DNA from: Candidatus Latescibacterota bacterium
GTDB taxonomy: Bacteria; Latescibacterota; UBA2968; GCA-2709665
Reading direction: 5' to 3'
Assembly: GCA_012271065.1 (NCBI GenBank)
Contig: JAAXHE010000181.1
Coordinates: forward strand, 1-26,214
Length of the DNA stretch: 26,214 bases
The first letter of the stretch is position 1. The number at the start of each line of letters is the position of its first letter. The notes beneath the pieces are model-generated. The model was not told where the DNA came from and searched no databases. It saw nothing but the letters and a program-made list of their open reading frames with translations. The translations under genes were made by a program, and so were the position numbers. Positions 9,193 through 18,610 of this stretch are shown here, in pieces.

Positions 9193-11877
9193 TTATTGTG
9201 CCGGAATTCCGTTTCCGGCGACGATGGCCGGTACGCCAGAGTCATACCTGACCTCCACGTAGTCAGCCGTTTCGACCAGATCGAGTGCGGTACCGCCGAC
9301 GTGCGCGGTCTTGCCGTTGCACATCGCGACGGACAATAATCCGCCGTCGCGCCCGTGTCGAACCATGCAAAGTTCCGCGTCGGTCCGGATGTCCAAGTCC
9401 TTCTGCAGCATCCACCTGCCTTGCCGCCCGATGTCTTCCGCGTCTATGGCCAGGACCACGTCCCGCCGTCCATCTGCGAGCTCGATTTCCACGGCCGCGT
9501 CCGAGTCCGAAGGGGCCCGGCCATCTTGGCGCTCCAGCGAAAGACGTCGTACTCCGATGATGGCCGGCTGACCCTCATAGGGTTCGATGACACCGACGAA
9601 CGTGGACGCCAGCGGACCCGCATCCGATTGCCGCCGCACCATCACCCTCGGGATCCACGCCGTCTCATTGCCGCCATAGCCGCGCAGCGCAACCCAGGCC
9701 TCGGCCGTAGAGGCCTGCGCGCCTTCCGTCAGGTCGGTATACCGCAGATGGATGTCACGGTCGGCGTTCAGATATCCGTACCGGTCCTCCACCTTCCAGT
9801 CCACGTGCCAGCCAGGAGCAGGTTGTTCATCGCCATTGAAATTTCGCATCTGCGTTTCGTATCCGTATTCCGCGGACGGCGCCAGCGCGAGCCCCCGTGT
9901 TGAAATCTTCCCGAAATGACTGTGCATGAACTTCGCGTGGTCTCGCCCGCCCGCAACGCGGAATACATCCAGAACGTAGCTGCTCCTGTCCGAAGTGTCG
10001 ACCATCGCCACGGTCCGTTCATAGCGCGATATCCCGTACAGCGCCGAACCGTTCGCCCGGATCGCCCGGAACCGCTCGCCGTCCGCCCACAACGTGGACT
10101 CGCCATCCGCGGGCCGCTCCTGGTCCTTGCCGTCCACGACCACGGTGTTGTGGCCGGCGGTACTCACGTACCAGTGAAACTTCGGCCCGCTCCACCCACC
10201 GTAGTGTACCGGTGGGTAACCGAAATCCGGCATCAGGTCCAGGCCCATTGCGAAGAGCCCGAGGTTCATCCCGTCGGCGTGCCCGTGAGGTCCGCCGGAG
10301 TCGTAGTCCAGCCACGCGGCGCGGCGGCCGTCGCCCCGGCCCGAACGCAGCACGGCCAGACGCCACTCCGTCTTGTTGGCGCTGGCCTGCTCGATCTCCT
10401 TCCCGCGGGCGTCGATGACTGCCTGCACCCCGGTCTGAAATGCTTCCGGATCTTCCGAAAACAGGTCGTACGGCAACCCTTCAACCGTACTTCCGTTGGC
10501 CTGGAATAAAGCCTGGACGTAGGCCGCATCGCCCGTTTCCCGGTACAGATGCCACAGAAAAGCGTACATCGACGGCTCCAGACCGGAATCCCGGGAAAAG
10601 GCGACCCCCACGTAGTTTTCCACCTTCCCCGCGTAGGCGCCCGTGTCGCCCGCCTGGGGATAGTACTGTTGCAGACACCACGTATCGATGTGAAACCGAT
10701 ACGTCTGCCGTAGCTTCGGGTGCCTTGTCAGCATGTCGCCCAGAAAACCGGGGTCGACCCTGCTGAACCGCGCCAGAAACTGCGCCAGGCTCTGTATCAC
10801 CCCTGAACAGTAGCCCGCGAGGCCCTTTTCCCCCGTCACGCCGTCCACCGCCGTGGCGCGTTCCATCATCTCGGCGATCAATCCATACACCTTCTCCCGG
10901 TTTCCCTCCCAGTCGAGGACCGAGTGAATCGTGATCAACGCGATTTCCTTGCGGGGATAGTTGGACCGGATCCGATCGTGATTTACGACCGTATCCTGGA
11001 GGATACCCTCCTCAATATGCCGCATTACGTCAGCCGGCGACGCCTTGCTCGTCTCAATGCAGTACTGCGCGGCCTTGCCGCTCAGGAATTCCGCCAGCGC
11101 TTCATCTTTCCCTAACGCCTCCCGGACCTGATCGTACGCCTGCGCGAGTAATCGGGCCTCCTCGCACGCGTCGTGCCAGGTGGACACGTACCCGGCGTGC
11201 GCGGGCCCTTCGTACATCATTGCCTGATCTTTGAAATTGAACGTCGTGTACAGGTCCGCCACCCTGTCGAGCAGCACGCCCGCCTTGTGGGCATACACCT
11301 GATCCCCGGTTGCCGCATAGGCCTCGGCGAGCGTCTTGATGCCGCCGTGTACGACCTGCTTCCATTGTCCGTATACCAGGTACGTCCCAACGAACCACCA
11401 TGTATTCTCTCCTTCGCGGTACCCCTCGCCGTCGTCCACCCCGAACAGGTGCAACGGATCCGCAGGATCGGGATGCTCCGCATTGAACAACAGCGAGCGG
11501 TTGGCAAGGCGGTGCTGAAACACCCCGCGTTCATCGAGACCGGAGCGGTAAAACGCATGGAAGTCGTTCTTGGGAAACAGCTCTTCGCAGTGCGGGCATC
11601 GAAGCTTCCAGGGGAGGCGCAGCGCCTGGATACGCCAGTTGTACATGGGCACGCCCTCCCCGCATGCCGGGCAGTGTCCGTTCGACCAGACCATCCAGGA
11701 TCTCCTGATGGTACTGCCGAACATCAGGTCCCACAGCTCGTCGTCCGAAAACGCCACCCACGGCTGAGCCGCCTCGACGATTCTGTCCCTCGCCCGCTTC
11801 GCCCACGCGTGGTTCTCCGCGTTGCGCTTCGCCTTTTCAATCAACTCCGCCGGATAGAACAAGCTGCCCTTGCTCAC
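9193..11877 (-). CDS. Heparinase II/III-like protein with N-terminal zinc ribbon
   Basis: This protein of about 894 aa is related to heparinase II/III and alginate lyases. An N-terminal Cys4 module (C69/C72 and C94/C97 from the GTG) precedes an alpha-helical toroid (about 120-480). A heparinase II/III beta domain follows, with HGHAD at 531-535 and HNTVVVDGKDQ at about 576-586, the conserved lyase signatures. GTG 11877 was chosen because a perfect AGGAGG (11884-11889) lies 6 nt upstream. The longer frame to 11937 and the ATG at 11892 lack an RBS. No signal peptide is visible, unlike typical secreted or periplasmic lyases. It is first gene of the leftward cluster and probably acts on an intracellular uronic-acid-containing oligosaccharide, though the substrate is not readable. 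Confidence 0.85.
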   Translation of the reverse strand: MSKGSLFYPAELIEKAKRNAENHAWAKRARDRIVEAAQPWVAFSDDELWDLMFGSTIRRSWMVWSNGHCPACGEGVPMYNWRIQALRLPWKLRCPHCEELFPKNDFHAFYRSGLDERGVFQHRLANRSLLFNAEHPDPADPLHLFGVDDGEGYREGENTWWFVGTYLVYGQWKQVVHGGIKTLAEAYAATGDQVYAHKAGVLLDRVADLYTTFNFKDQAMMYEGPAHAGYVSTWHDACEEARLLAQAYDQVREALGKDEALAEFLSGKAAQYCIETSKASPADVMRHIEEGILQDTVVNHDRIRSNYPRKEIALITIHSVLDWEGNREKVYGLIAEMMERATAVDGVTGEKGLAGYCSGVIQSLAQFLARFSRVDPGFLGDMLTRHPKLRQTYRFHIDTWCLQQYYPQAGDTGAYAGKVENYVGVAFSRDSGLEPSMYAFLWHLYRETGDAAYVQALFQANGSTVEGLPYDLFSEDPEAFQTGVQAVIDARGKEIEQASANKTEWRLAVLRSGRGDGRRAAWLDYDSGGPHGHADGMNLGLFAMGLDLMPDFGYPPVHYGGWSGPKFHWYVSTAGHNTVVVDGKDQERPADGESTLWADGERFRAIRANGSALYGISRYERTVAMVDTSDRSSYVLDVFRVAGGRDHAKFMHSHFGKISTRGLALAPSAEYGYETQMRNFNGDEQPAPGWHVDWKVEDRYGYLNADRDIHLRYTDLTEGAQASTAEAWVALRGYGGNETAWIPRVMVRRQSDAGPLASTFVGVIEPYEGQPAIIGVRRLSLERQDGRAPSDSDAAVEIELADGRRDVVLAIDAEDIGRQGRWMLQKDLDIRTDAELCMVRHGRDGGLLSVAMCNGKTAHVGGTALDLVETADYVEVRYDSGVPAIVAGNGIPAQ

Positions 11878-11947
11878 GGCCGTCCTCCTCATTGTGTCGC
11901 GGCGACGGAACAATCCTGCTTGATCGGCCCGCCACATCCACCTATTT

Positions 11948-11975
11948 TCGCTAAGCGAGATAACCCTCGATTATC
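11948..11975. promoter_or_regulatory. Two abutting palindromes in divergent promoter region
   Basis: TCGCT-A-AGCGA (11948-11958) is immediately followed by GATAA-N7-TTATC (11959-11975). Both lie in the 119-nt gap between the leftward heparinase operon (GTG 11877) and the rightward gene at 11997. Adjacent dyads in a divergent control region are the expected shape of repressor operators. No regulator gene is beside them. Confidence 0.4.
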
Positions 11976-11996
11976 CACGGACCAGGAAACGGATCC

Positions 11997-13211
11997 ATGC
12001 TGGTTGCCTCACAGGACTTCCGCTGGCACGACCGCGGTGATGGAGGCGTCTACGTCTTCGGAGAGGACGGCTACCTCACGATCGACGGTTCACGCGGCCG
12101 CGCGCGCTGTTCCCGGCGAATCGAAAACCCCATCCGGCGCACGGAGGATGCGATCGCGCTGAAACTCCGGGTGGCCCTCGGAAAATGCTACCACATCCTC
12201 TTCTACGGCGCGGACAACCGGATTGCGCTGGATTGCCGGATTGACGCCGACGGTCGAATCCAGCTTAACGGAGAACGGGGAACCGTCGACGCCGGAGCGT
12301 CCCTGACCTTTCACTACGGCAGACCCTACACCGATCCGGCCATACGCCCACCCTATGTCGTGCCGTCCGACGAACATTGCCTGACCCTTTCGGGATTCGA
12401 TCTCGAAACGGGCACATTCAAGTTCACCCTCGACAATAGCGACCCCGTCGAGATTTCCGGATGCATCGGGCCGGACATCGACGAAATACGCGCGATTGAA
12501 CTCGCCACGGAGACTGTTGAAGCCGGCAGCCTCATCCGACTGAAGGAGTATGCTGAGTACAGGGGTAAGTTCATCGCCTGCAGGGAGACCTTCCAGCTGC
12601 ACTGGGAGCCGGTCGCTCCGCCGCCGGACGGCATGCCGGACGACAACGTCTGCGAGACGCTCATGCGCCCGGTGGATTACCGGTGGATCGAGACGACCAC
12701 AAGATACGGATATGTCAAGGTCCGCATCCCGCCGCTGAAGGCGGGCGCCGTGGAATTCGAAATGAAGCCGTCCGACGCGGAGCTGGAGTCCTGCCTCATC
12801 CTGGAGGAATACCAGGGCATCATCAAATACGGAAATATCCAGTTCGGGTTGCTTGGGGGCAAGATAATCATCTGCACCGCCGAAGGCATCACTGAATTCG
12901 ATCAGACCGTCGAAGCCGTGAACGACAGGGTGTACACGTTCCGGGTTGAATGGGATATGCGAAGCGGAGCGGTTCGTCTGCTGATCGACGGCGAACCGAT
13001 GACGCACGGAGGGTCGGACGCGTTCTCCTTCGCCAACTTTCCGGACAAAGGGATCGATACCATTACGCTTCATCCCGGAGACGTGCGGGCGAGACGCAGT
13101 TTGATGCAGAGGCGCAACGGCGTCAAGCCGCAGAAGGTATCCACGTCGATCGTACGCTGGGGCGCCTTCAGGGTGTACGATCTTGCCGGGGATATAGCTG
13201 GTTCACATTGA
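11997..13211 (+). CDS. Unrecognised protein, probably two beta-sandwich (LamG/ConA-like) domains
   Basis: This 404-aa protein was not matched to a named family. It reads as two beta-rich halves joined near residue 205 by a Pro-rich linker (VAPPPDG). The second half (about 220-395) contains FRVEWDMRSGAVRLLIDGEP, a pattern typical of LamG/concanavalin-type jelly rolls (strand, turn, strand with LxIDGxP). No signal peptide, membrane segment or catalytic motif is visible. ATG 11997 has AGGA 9 nt upstream. It is transcribed away from the heparinase-like gene across a short region with palindromes, so carbohydrate binding in the same process is a reasonable inference. A structural search would be needed to name it. 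Confidence 0.7.
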   Translation: MLVASQDFRWHDRGDGGVYVFGEDGYLTIDGSRGRARCSRRIENPIRRTEDAIALKLRVALGKCYHILFYGADNRIALDCRIDADGRIQLNGERGTVDAGASLTFHYGRPYTDPAIRPPYVVPSDEHCLTLSGFDLETGTFKFTLDNSDPVEISGCIGPDIDEIRAIELATETVEAGSLIRLKEYAEYRGKFIACRETFQLHWEPVAPPPDGMPDDNVCETLMRPVDYRWIETTTRYGYVKVRIPPLKAGAVEFEMKPSDAELESCLILEEYQGIIKYGNIQFGLLGGKIIICTAEGITEFDQTVEAVNDRVYTFRVEWDMRSGAVRLLIDGEPMTHGGSDAFSFANFPDKGIDTITLHPGDVRARRSLMQRRNGVKPQKVSTSIVRWGAFRVYDLAGDIAGSH

Positions 13212-13577
13212 CGATACGGCCTGGCGATATCGATTTACGCGCGATCGTCCGGCACAAGGTTTTTGGAACCCGCACCCGGTGGAGTTCGTCAGCGAAGTAC
13301 AAGGCTCGGCGGCTGAATTCAGGCAACCTGTTTCCGGGACAGAACACAGCCATGATCCCGCTTATCTCTCACAGGCAGGCACGTTCAGGCGAAAAACCGC
13401 GAGCTTTCACCGTAAATAGTTTGAAGTATCCGCCCTTGACTTTCCGGCGGCATTGGTTAATTTCCGTTCGATCCCAGGCGCCCAATCGTCAGACCGAACG
13501 TTGGGATCCCCGATAGTCAGACGGAATCAGCGAAATGCCGTCCTCCTCCGTCAGGGGGATATCAAGGAGGCGCATCC
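13212..13577. other. Non-coding stretch upstream of the redox pair
   Basis: In this 366-base gap no ORF with an RBS was found. A TTGACT hexamer at 13436-13441 followed after 15-16 nt by TTAATT/TAATTT (13457-13463) is a weak promoter candidate for the reductase gene, and would give a leader of about 110 nt. No clear terminator hairpin was seen after 13211. Confidence 0.5.
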
Positions 13578-14846
13578 GTGCACGTCGCCATAATCGGCAA
13601 TGGCGTCACCGGCGTTACCGCGGCGATCAGGCTGCGGCGCAAACAGCCGGACTGGCGCATCACCCTTATTTCCGGCGAATCCAGATTCCACTATTCGCGG
13701 CCGGCCCTGATGTACGTTTTCATGGGCCATATGACCTATAACGGCACCAAGCCCTTCGAGGACGACTTCTGGTCCGTCAACCGGCTGGACCTGCGCCGTG
13801 ACTGGGTCACCCGGATCGACGCTTCCGGCAAATGCCTTTCCCTACACCGCGGCGGAGACTTTCACTTCGACAAACTGCTCATCGCCACCGGCTCGAAATC
13901 CAACAAGTTCGGATGGCCGGGACAAGACCTCAAAGGCGTTCAGGGCCTCTATTCCCTGCAGGACCTCCGCACCCTGTACGACAACGCGCAACACACGCGA
14001 CACGCTGTCATTGTTGGGGGCGGCCTCATCGGCATCGAACTGGCCGAAATGCTGCACTCGCGCAACATTCACGTCACCTTTCTCGTGCGCGAACCGTCTT
14101 ACTGGAGCAACATCCTCCCGATGGAAGAGTCCGGCATGATCAACGAGATCATCCAAGAACAGGGGCTTGGTCTGAGACTCCGGACCAGCCTGAAAGAAAT
14201 TCTGGACGACGGGAACGGCAGCGCATGCGGCGTTGTGACGGAAGACGGCGAGACTCTGGAATGCCAGTTTGTGGGCTTGACCACCGGCGTGTCTCCAAAT
14301 ATAGACCTCGTAAGGGATTCCGATATCGAAACCGGCAGGGGGATCCTGGTCGACCACAGTTTTCAGACCAGCGTTCCGGATGTCTATGCCGCGGGCGACT
14401 GCGCCGAAATCGTCACGGGTGGTGAGCGGAATCTATTGCAGCAGGTCTGGTACACCGGCAAGAAACAGGGTGCGGTCGCGGGGGACGTCATCGCGGGCGA
14501 AGACTGTACCTACGACCCGGGCATCTGGTTCAACTCCGCCAAGTTCCTGGACCTGGAATACCAGGTCTACGGCCGCGTCAACCTCAATGTGCCGGGTGAA
14601 TGGAACCTCTACTGGCAACACCCCACGCAGCGCCAGTCCGTACGTATCGTCCATACCGAACCTGACGTGATCGGCATCAACCTCATGGGTATCCGCTACC
14701 GCCACGAAGTCTGCGAACGCTGGATTTCGGAACAGCGCCCGGTCGACTTCGTGCTGGACCACCTGGCGGAGGCCAACTTCGACCCCGAGTTCTTCGACCG
14801 GCACGAATCCGAAATCGTACCCGCCCTCAGGGAGCAATTGTCATGA
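13578..14846 (+). CDS. FAD/NAD(P)-dependent pyridine nucleotide-disulfide-type oxidoreductase
   Basis: This 422-aa flavoprotein is of the two-dinucleotide-binding-domain superfamily (ferredoxin/rubredoxin reductase, NADH oxidase, AIF-like). The FAD motif GNGVTG is at 7-12, with ATG-type LIATGSKS (101-108), the NAD(P) motif GGGLIG at 147-152 and the FAD-closing YAAGDCAEI at 270-278. The redox-active CxxxxC disulfide of disulfide reductases is absent, so it probably passes electrons to a partner protein. The roughly 110-residue C-terminal part is not a standard dimerisation domain that I recognise. GTG 13578 has a perfect AAGGAGG 7 nt upstream. Its stop overlaps the next start as ATGA (14843-14846), so the membrane polyferredoxin is the likely partner. 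Confidence 0.88.
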   Translation: MHVAIIGNGVTGVTAAIRLRRKQPDWRITLISGESRFHYSRPALMYVFMGHMTYNGTKPFEDDFWSVNRLDLRRDWVTRIDASGKCLSLHRGGDFHFDKLLIATGSKSNKFGWPGQDLKGVQGLYSLQDLRTLYDNAQHTRHAVIVGGGLIGIELAEMLHSRNIHVTFLVREPSYWSNILPMEESGMINEIIQEQGLGLRLRTSLKEILDDGNGSACGVVTEDGETLECQFVGLTTGVSPNIDLVRDSDIETGRGILVDHSFQTSVPDVYAAGDCAEIVTGGERNLLQQVWYTGKKQGAVAGDVIAGEDCTYDPGIWFNSAKFLDLEYQVYGRVNLNVPGEWNLYWQHPTQRQSVRIVHTEPDVIGINLMGIRYRHEVCERWISEQRPVDFVLDHLAEANFDPEFFDRHESEIVPALREQLS

Positions 14847-16339
14847 TCGATACCGCCACCCTCGTCTACGACTTCGACGAGGAAACGCTTGGCTTCGTGG
14901 AACCGCCCGAGCAGCCGGCGCCGCCTGCATCCTGGCCCGAAAGGCTCTCGATTGCGGCCGTCTCGCTCGGCTTCCTGGCCCTCATCGTCACCCTGCTCGG
15001 TCCGCTTTCCGGTACCTGGACCGGCATCCTGCTCAGCTTCGGCCTGATCGTGCTGGGTTCGGCCGCGTATTACTGGTTCGCCTACAGGAACACCGTCCCG
15101 GGCATTAAGCACGACAGAATCATGTTCGGCAGCGCGACCCATCTGGGGCTCGTCGGATGGGCCCTGGGCATCGGAATCACCGGATTCTACGTGGTGCTCT
15201 ACTGGTTTCCCGAATACCTGGAACGCGGCGTCCGGCTGGTGGATCCTCTATCCCTGGCGCTCGCCGGGGGTCCGGCGGACCGATGGTTCTTCTACGGCTT
15301 CCTCTACACGCTCGCCATCCTCGTGTTCGGCGTCCGCATGTTCATGAAGTACCGCCACAACCGCTACCAGATCGTCCGCACCGCGTCCGTGATGTTCTTC
15401 CAGCTCGGCTTCGCCTTTCTCATTCCGCAGATGCTCAAGAGCTTCAACCAGCCCGAATTCTATTTCACCTATTTCTGGCCGCTCAAATACGACTATCTCT
15501 TTCCTTCAACAGTGGGCAGCCTGACCGGCCATCCCGGCGCGCTCGGCGTCTTTATGGTCTTCTGGGGCGCCGTAGCCACCTTCATCGCCACACCCGTACT
15601 CACCTACTTTTACGGAAAACGCTGGTACTGCTCCTGGGTATGCGGATGCGGCGGCCTCGCCGAGACCCTGGGCGATCCCTTTCGTCAGCTTTCGAGCAAG
15701 ACGACCCGCTCGTGGAGAATCGAACGGGGCATCATCTACTCTGTCCTCATCTTCATCACGGTCACCACAATCGCGCTGTGGGTCAACTCCGCCACCGAAG
15801 GCCGCGTCTTCGGCCGGCTTTCGGGGCCGCTTGCCAGCGCGTACGGATTCTACATCGGCGCCCTGTTTTCCGGCGTCATCGGCGTGGGCTTCTATCCACT
15901 GATGGGCAGCCGGGTCTGGTGCCGCTTCGGCTGCCCCATGGCCGCGATCCTGGGCATCTTCCAGCGTTTCTTCTCACGTTTCCGGATCACGACCAACGGC
16001 GGCCAGTGCATGTCCTGCGGCAATTGCTCCACCTACTGCGAAATGGGCATCGACGTCCGGGCGTACGCCCAGCGCGGCGAGAACATCGTTCGTGCTTCCT
16101 GCGTGGGATGCGGCATCTGCTCCGCCGTGTGCCCGCGCGGGGTGCTCAAGCTGGAAAACGGCCCCACGCACGCGGACCGGTACCCCGGCTCCGATCGCCC
16201 CCTGGCCGCCTTCCAGGAAGCGGTGAGCGCCGCAAAGGTGTACGAGGGAAAGAACGGGCAGGCCGCGCCGGAACCTGCCGATCCCGCCCTCCTCAGCCAG
16301 CGCAGGCCGCTCAAATCGCAGTTTACGCGGCGCCTATAA
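14843..16339 (+). CDS. Membrane polyferredoxin, NapH/NosR/CcoG-like 4Fe-4S protein
   Basis: This 498-aa integral membrane iron-sulfur protein has about eight hydrophobic segments (roughly 35-53, 59-79, 102-122, 148-166, 181-198, 232-255, 297-315 and 333-352). Membrane-edge Cys motifs are C263/C267/C269 (CSWVCGCGG) and C360/C364 (WCRFGCP), as in NapH/NosR-type proteins. Two complete CxxCxxCxxxC clusters follow at C389/392/395/399 and C420/423/426/430. The last 60 residues are hydrophilic. It is translationally coupled to the flavoprotein upstream, suggesting NAD(P)H to FAD to Fe-S to membrane electron flow. No terminal reductase, cytochrome or nitrate/nitrous-oxide gene is adjacent. Its 3 prime end overlaps the convergent icd gene by 17 nt. 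Confidence 0.88.
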   Translation: MIDTATLVYDFDEETLGFVEPPEQPAPPASWPERLSIAAVSLGFLALIVTLLGPLSGTWTGILLSFGLIVLGSAAYYWFAYRNTVPGIKHDRIMFGSATHLGLVGWALGIGITGFYVVLYWFPEYLERGVRLVDPLSLALAGGPADRWFFYGFLYTLAILVFGVRMFMKYRHNRYQIVRTASVMFFQLGFAFLIPQMLKSFNQPEFYFTYFWPLKYDYLFPSTVGSLTGHPGALGVFMVFWGAVATFIATPVLTYFYGKRWYCSWVCGCGGLAETLGDPFRQLSSKTTRSWRIERGIIYSVLIFITVTTIALWVNSATEGRVFGRLSGPLASAYGFYIGALFSGVIGVGFYPLMGSRVWCRFGCPMAAILGIFQRFFSRFRITTNGGQCMSCGNCSTYCEMGIDVRAYAQRGENIVRASCVGCGICSAVCPRGVLKLENGPTHADRYPGSDRPLAAFQEAVSAAKVYEGKNGQAAPEPADPALLSQRRPLKSQFTRRL

Positions 16340-18551
16340 TGGCGTTGAGCGTCCGGCTGGGGCGCATCGCGCCGGCGGTCAGGTCCGGATCGGGCGCGTA
16401 ATAGCCGCCAAGATCCACCGGCTCACCCTGGGCGGCCAGCAGTTCCGCGCTTATCCTCTCCTCATTCTCCACGAGTTTCCCCGCGACATCCCCGAACCGC
16501 GCTTTCAACTCCGGATCGCTGTCCTGAGCGGCCAGGGCCTGTGCCCAGTACATCGCCAGATAGAATGTGCTGCCCCGGTTGTCGATCTCGTTCACCTTCC
16601 GGGAGGGCGAGCGCGAGTTCTCCAGGTATTTTGTAATGGCCCGGTCCAGCGTATCCGCGAGCACCGCGGCCTTCGCGTTGCCCGCAGTCTCGGCGATCAG
16701 GCGAAACGAAGGCGCCAGGGCGCAGTATTCTCCCAGCGAGTCCCACCTCAGGTGCCCCTCCCGCACGAACTGCTGGACGTGCTTGGGCGCCGATCCGCCC
16801 GCGCCGGTCTCGAAGAGGCCGCCGCCGTTCATCAATCTTACGATCGACAGCATCCTCGCGCTGGTCCCGAGTTCCAGTATTGGAAACAAATCCGTGAGAT
16901 AGTCGCGAAGCACGTTGCCCGTCGCCGCGATCGTATCCTCCCCCCTGCGTATCCGCTCCAGCGAAAACCGCATTGCGTCCCTTGGCTTCATCACGCGGAC
17001 GTCCAGGCCCGCGGTGTCGTGTTCGGACAGGCAGGCGTTCAGCTTCCCGATTATCTCGACATCGTGCGCCCTTTGACGGTTCAGCCAGAACACCACCGGT
17101 GTTCCGGAGACCCTCGCCCGCCTCACGGCCAGCCCGACCCAGTCCCTGATCGCGGCGTCTTTCGTCTGGCACATCCGGAAGACATCCCCGGTTTCAACCG
17201 ACTGGTCGAGCATCACGTTTCCGGACGCGTCCACAACGCGGATCTCACCGTGCGCGTGGGCTTCGAAGGTCTTGTCGTGCGAACCGTATTCCTCGGCCTT
17301 CTGCGCCATCAGACCCACGTTGGACACGCTGCCCATCGTGGCGGGATCGAACTGCCCCCGCGCCTTCGCGTCTTCGAGAATCTCTTTGTACATCGTCGCA
17401 TAGCACCGGTCCGGCACCATGGCGACGGTATCCTGCAGATCGCCGTCCCGGTTCCACATCTTCCCGCCGTCCCGAACCACATTGGGCATCGAGGCATCGA
17501 TAATCACGTCGTTCGGCATGTGAAGATTCGTGATGCCGCGGTCGGAATCGACCATCGCCAGGCCGGGGCGATTGTCGTAAACGGCGGCGATATCGGCCTC
17601 GATCTCCGCCCTTTTGCCGTCGGGAAGGCGATCGAGCCGTGACAAAACGTCGGCCAGGCCGTAATTCACGTCGGCCCCGATCGCTTCCAGCGTACCGGCG
17701 TGTTTTTCCAGCGCCTCCTGAAAATAGACCGAGACACAATGGCCGAACATTATGGGATCGGAGACTTTCATCATGGTGGACTTGAGGTGCAGCGAAAGCA
17801 GCGCGCCGTCACGCTTCGCCGCATCCATCTGCTCCGAGAAGAACCGCCGGAGGGCGTTCACGTTCATCACCGCGGTGTCCACCACCTCGCCGGCTTCCAG
17901 GGATATCCCTTCCTTGAGTACGTTGACCCGACCGTCGCCTGCGACGAACTCGATTCGCACCTCGGTCGCCGCGTTGACGGTGGTTGATTTCTCGCTCTCG
18001 AAGAAGTCTCCGCCCGTCATGTGGGCGACACGCGCCCTGGACCCCGACTCCGGCCATGGCCGCATCATCCTGTGCGGATTCCTCCGGAAGAACGCCTTTA
18101 CCGACGCGGCGGCCCGCCGGTCCGAGTTACCCTCGCGCAGGACGGGATTCACGGCTGAGCCGAGGATCGCGGCGAATCGGGCCTGCAACGCTCTCTCGGC
18201 GTCGGTTTGCGGCTCGTCTGGGTAGTCAGGAATGTCGTAGCCCTTGCCCTGCAGTTCCGCGATGGCCGCTTTCAGCTGCGGGACCGTCGCGCTGATGTTG
18301 GGCAGTTTAAGGATATTGGCCTCGGGTTCCCGGGTCAGGTCGCCGAGTTCACCCAGACAATCCGGAATCCGCTGCGCTTCGGCCAGATTTTCGGGGAAGT
18401 TGGCGATGATCCGACCCGCAAGAGAGATATCGCTGAGTTCGACTTCGATGCCGGACCCCCGGGTGTACGCCTGAACAACCGGCAGCAATGCGCAGGTTGC
18501 CAGCGCGGGGGCTTCGTCGATCTTTGTCCACATGATCTTGGCTGTCGCCAT
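16323..18551 (-). CDS. icd: Monomeric NADP-dependent isocitrate dehydrogenase
   Basis: This 742-aa TCA-cycle enzyme converts isocitrate to 2-oxoglutarate, CO2 and NADPH. Length and sequence fit the monomeric class known from Azotobacter, Vibrio and Corynebacterium, not the dimeric 45-kDa enzyme. Substrate-binding [13 protein letters not shown] and the [17 protein letters not shown] block carrying the catalytic lysine are present, as are the C-terminal [18 protein letters not shown] and LGGYY signatures. The start at ATG 18551 (MATAKIMW) has AGAGGA about 7 nt upstream. The open frame to 18614 only adds a non-family extension overlapping the previous gene. It lies 59 nt downstream of the large heparinase-like gene on the same strand, so cotranscription is possible. 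Confidence 0.96.
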   Translation of the reverse strand: MATAKIMWTKIDEAPALATCALLPVVQAYTRGSGIEVELSDISLAGRIIANFPENLAEAQRIPDCLGELGDLTREPEANILKLPNISATVPQLKAAIAELQGKGYDIPDYPDEPQTDAERALQARFAAILGSAVNPVLREGNSDRRAAASVKAFFRRNPHRMMRPWPESGSRARVAHMTGGDFFESEKSTTVNAATEVRIEFVAGDGRVNVLKEGISLEAGEVVDTAVMNVNALRRFFSEQMDAAKRDGALLSLHLKSTMMKVSDPIMFGHCVSVYFQEALEKHAGTLEAIGADVNYGLADVLSRLDRLPDGKRAEIEADIAAVYDNRPGLAMVDSDRGITNLHMPNDVIIDASMPNVVRDGGKMWNRDGDLQDTVAMVPDRCYATMYKEILEDAKARGQFDPATMGSVSNVGLMAQKAEEYGSHDKTFEAHAHGEIRVVDASGNVMLDQSVETGDVFRMCQTKDAAIRDWVGLAVRRARVSGTPVVFWLNRQRAHDVEIIGKLNACLSEHDTAGLDVRVMKPRDAMRFSLERIRRGEDTIAATGNVLRDYLTDLFPILELGTSARMLSIVRLMNGGGLFETGAGGSAPKHVQQFVREGHLRWDSLGEYCALAPSFRLIAETAGNAKAAVLADTLDRAITKYLENSRSPSRKVNEIDNRGSTFYLAMYWAQALAAQDSDPELKARFGDVAGKLVENEERISAELLAAQGEPVDLGGYYAPDPDLTAGAMRPSRTLNAIIGAA

Positions 18552-18610
18552 TTGCTGTCCTCTCCTTCCCGTGATCGAAAAACCGGGCGTGGGTCGGGTT
18601 TTGGGTTGCA

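Noticed and set aside
7771..9339. Long plus-strand ORF (522 codons) opposite the CocE hydrolase
   Set aside because: It is antisense to a gene with a complete catalytic triad. The translation is Arg/His/Pro-rich with no domain, as expected from a high-G+C shadow frame.
13168..13353. Minus-strand 61-codon ORF near 13.2 kb
   Set aside because: It has no RBS and no motif, and overlaps the 3 prime end of the gene at 11997-13211.
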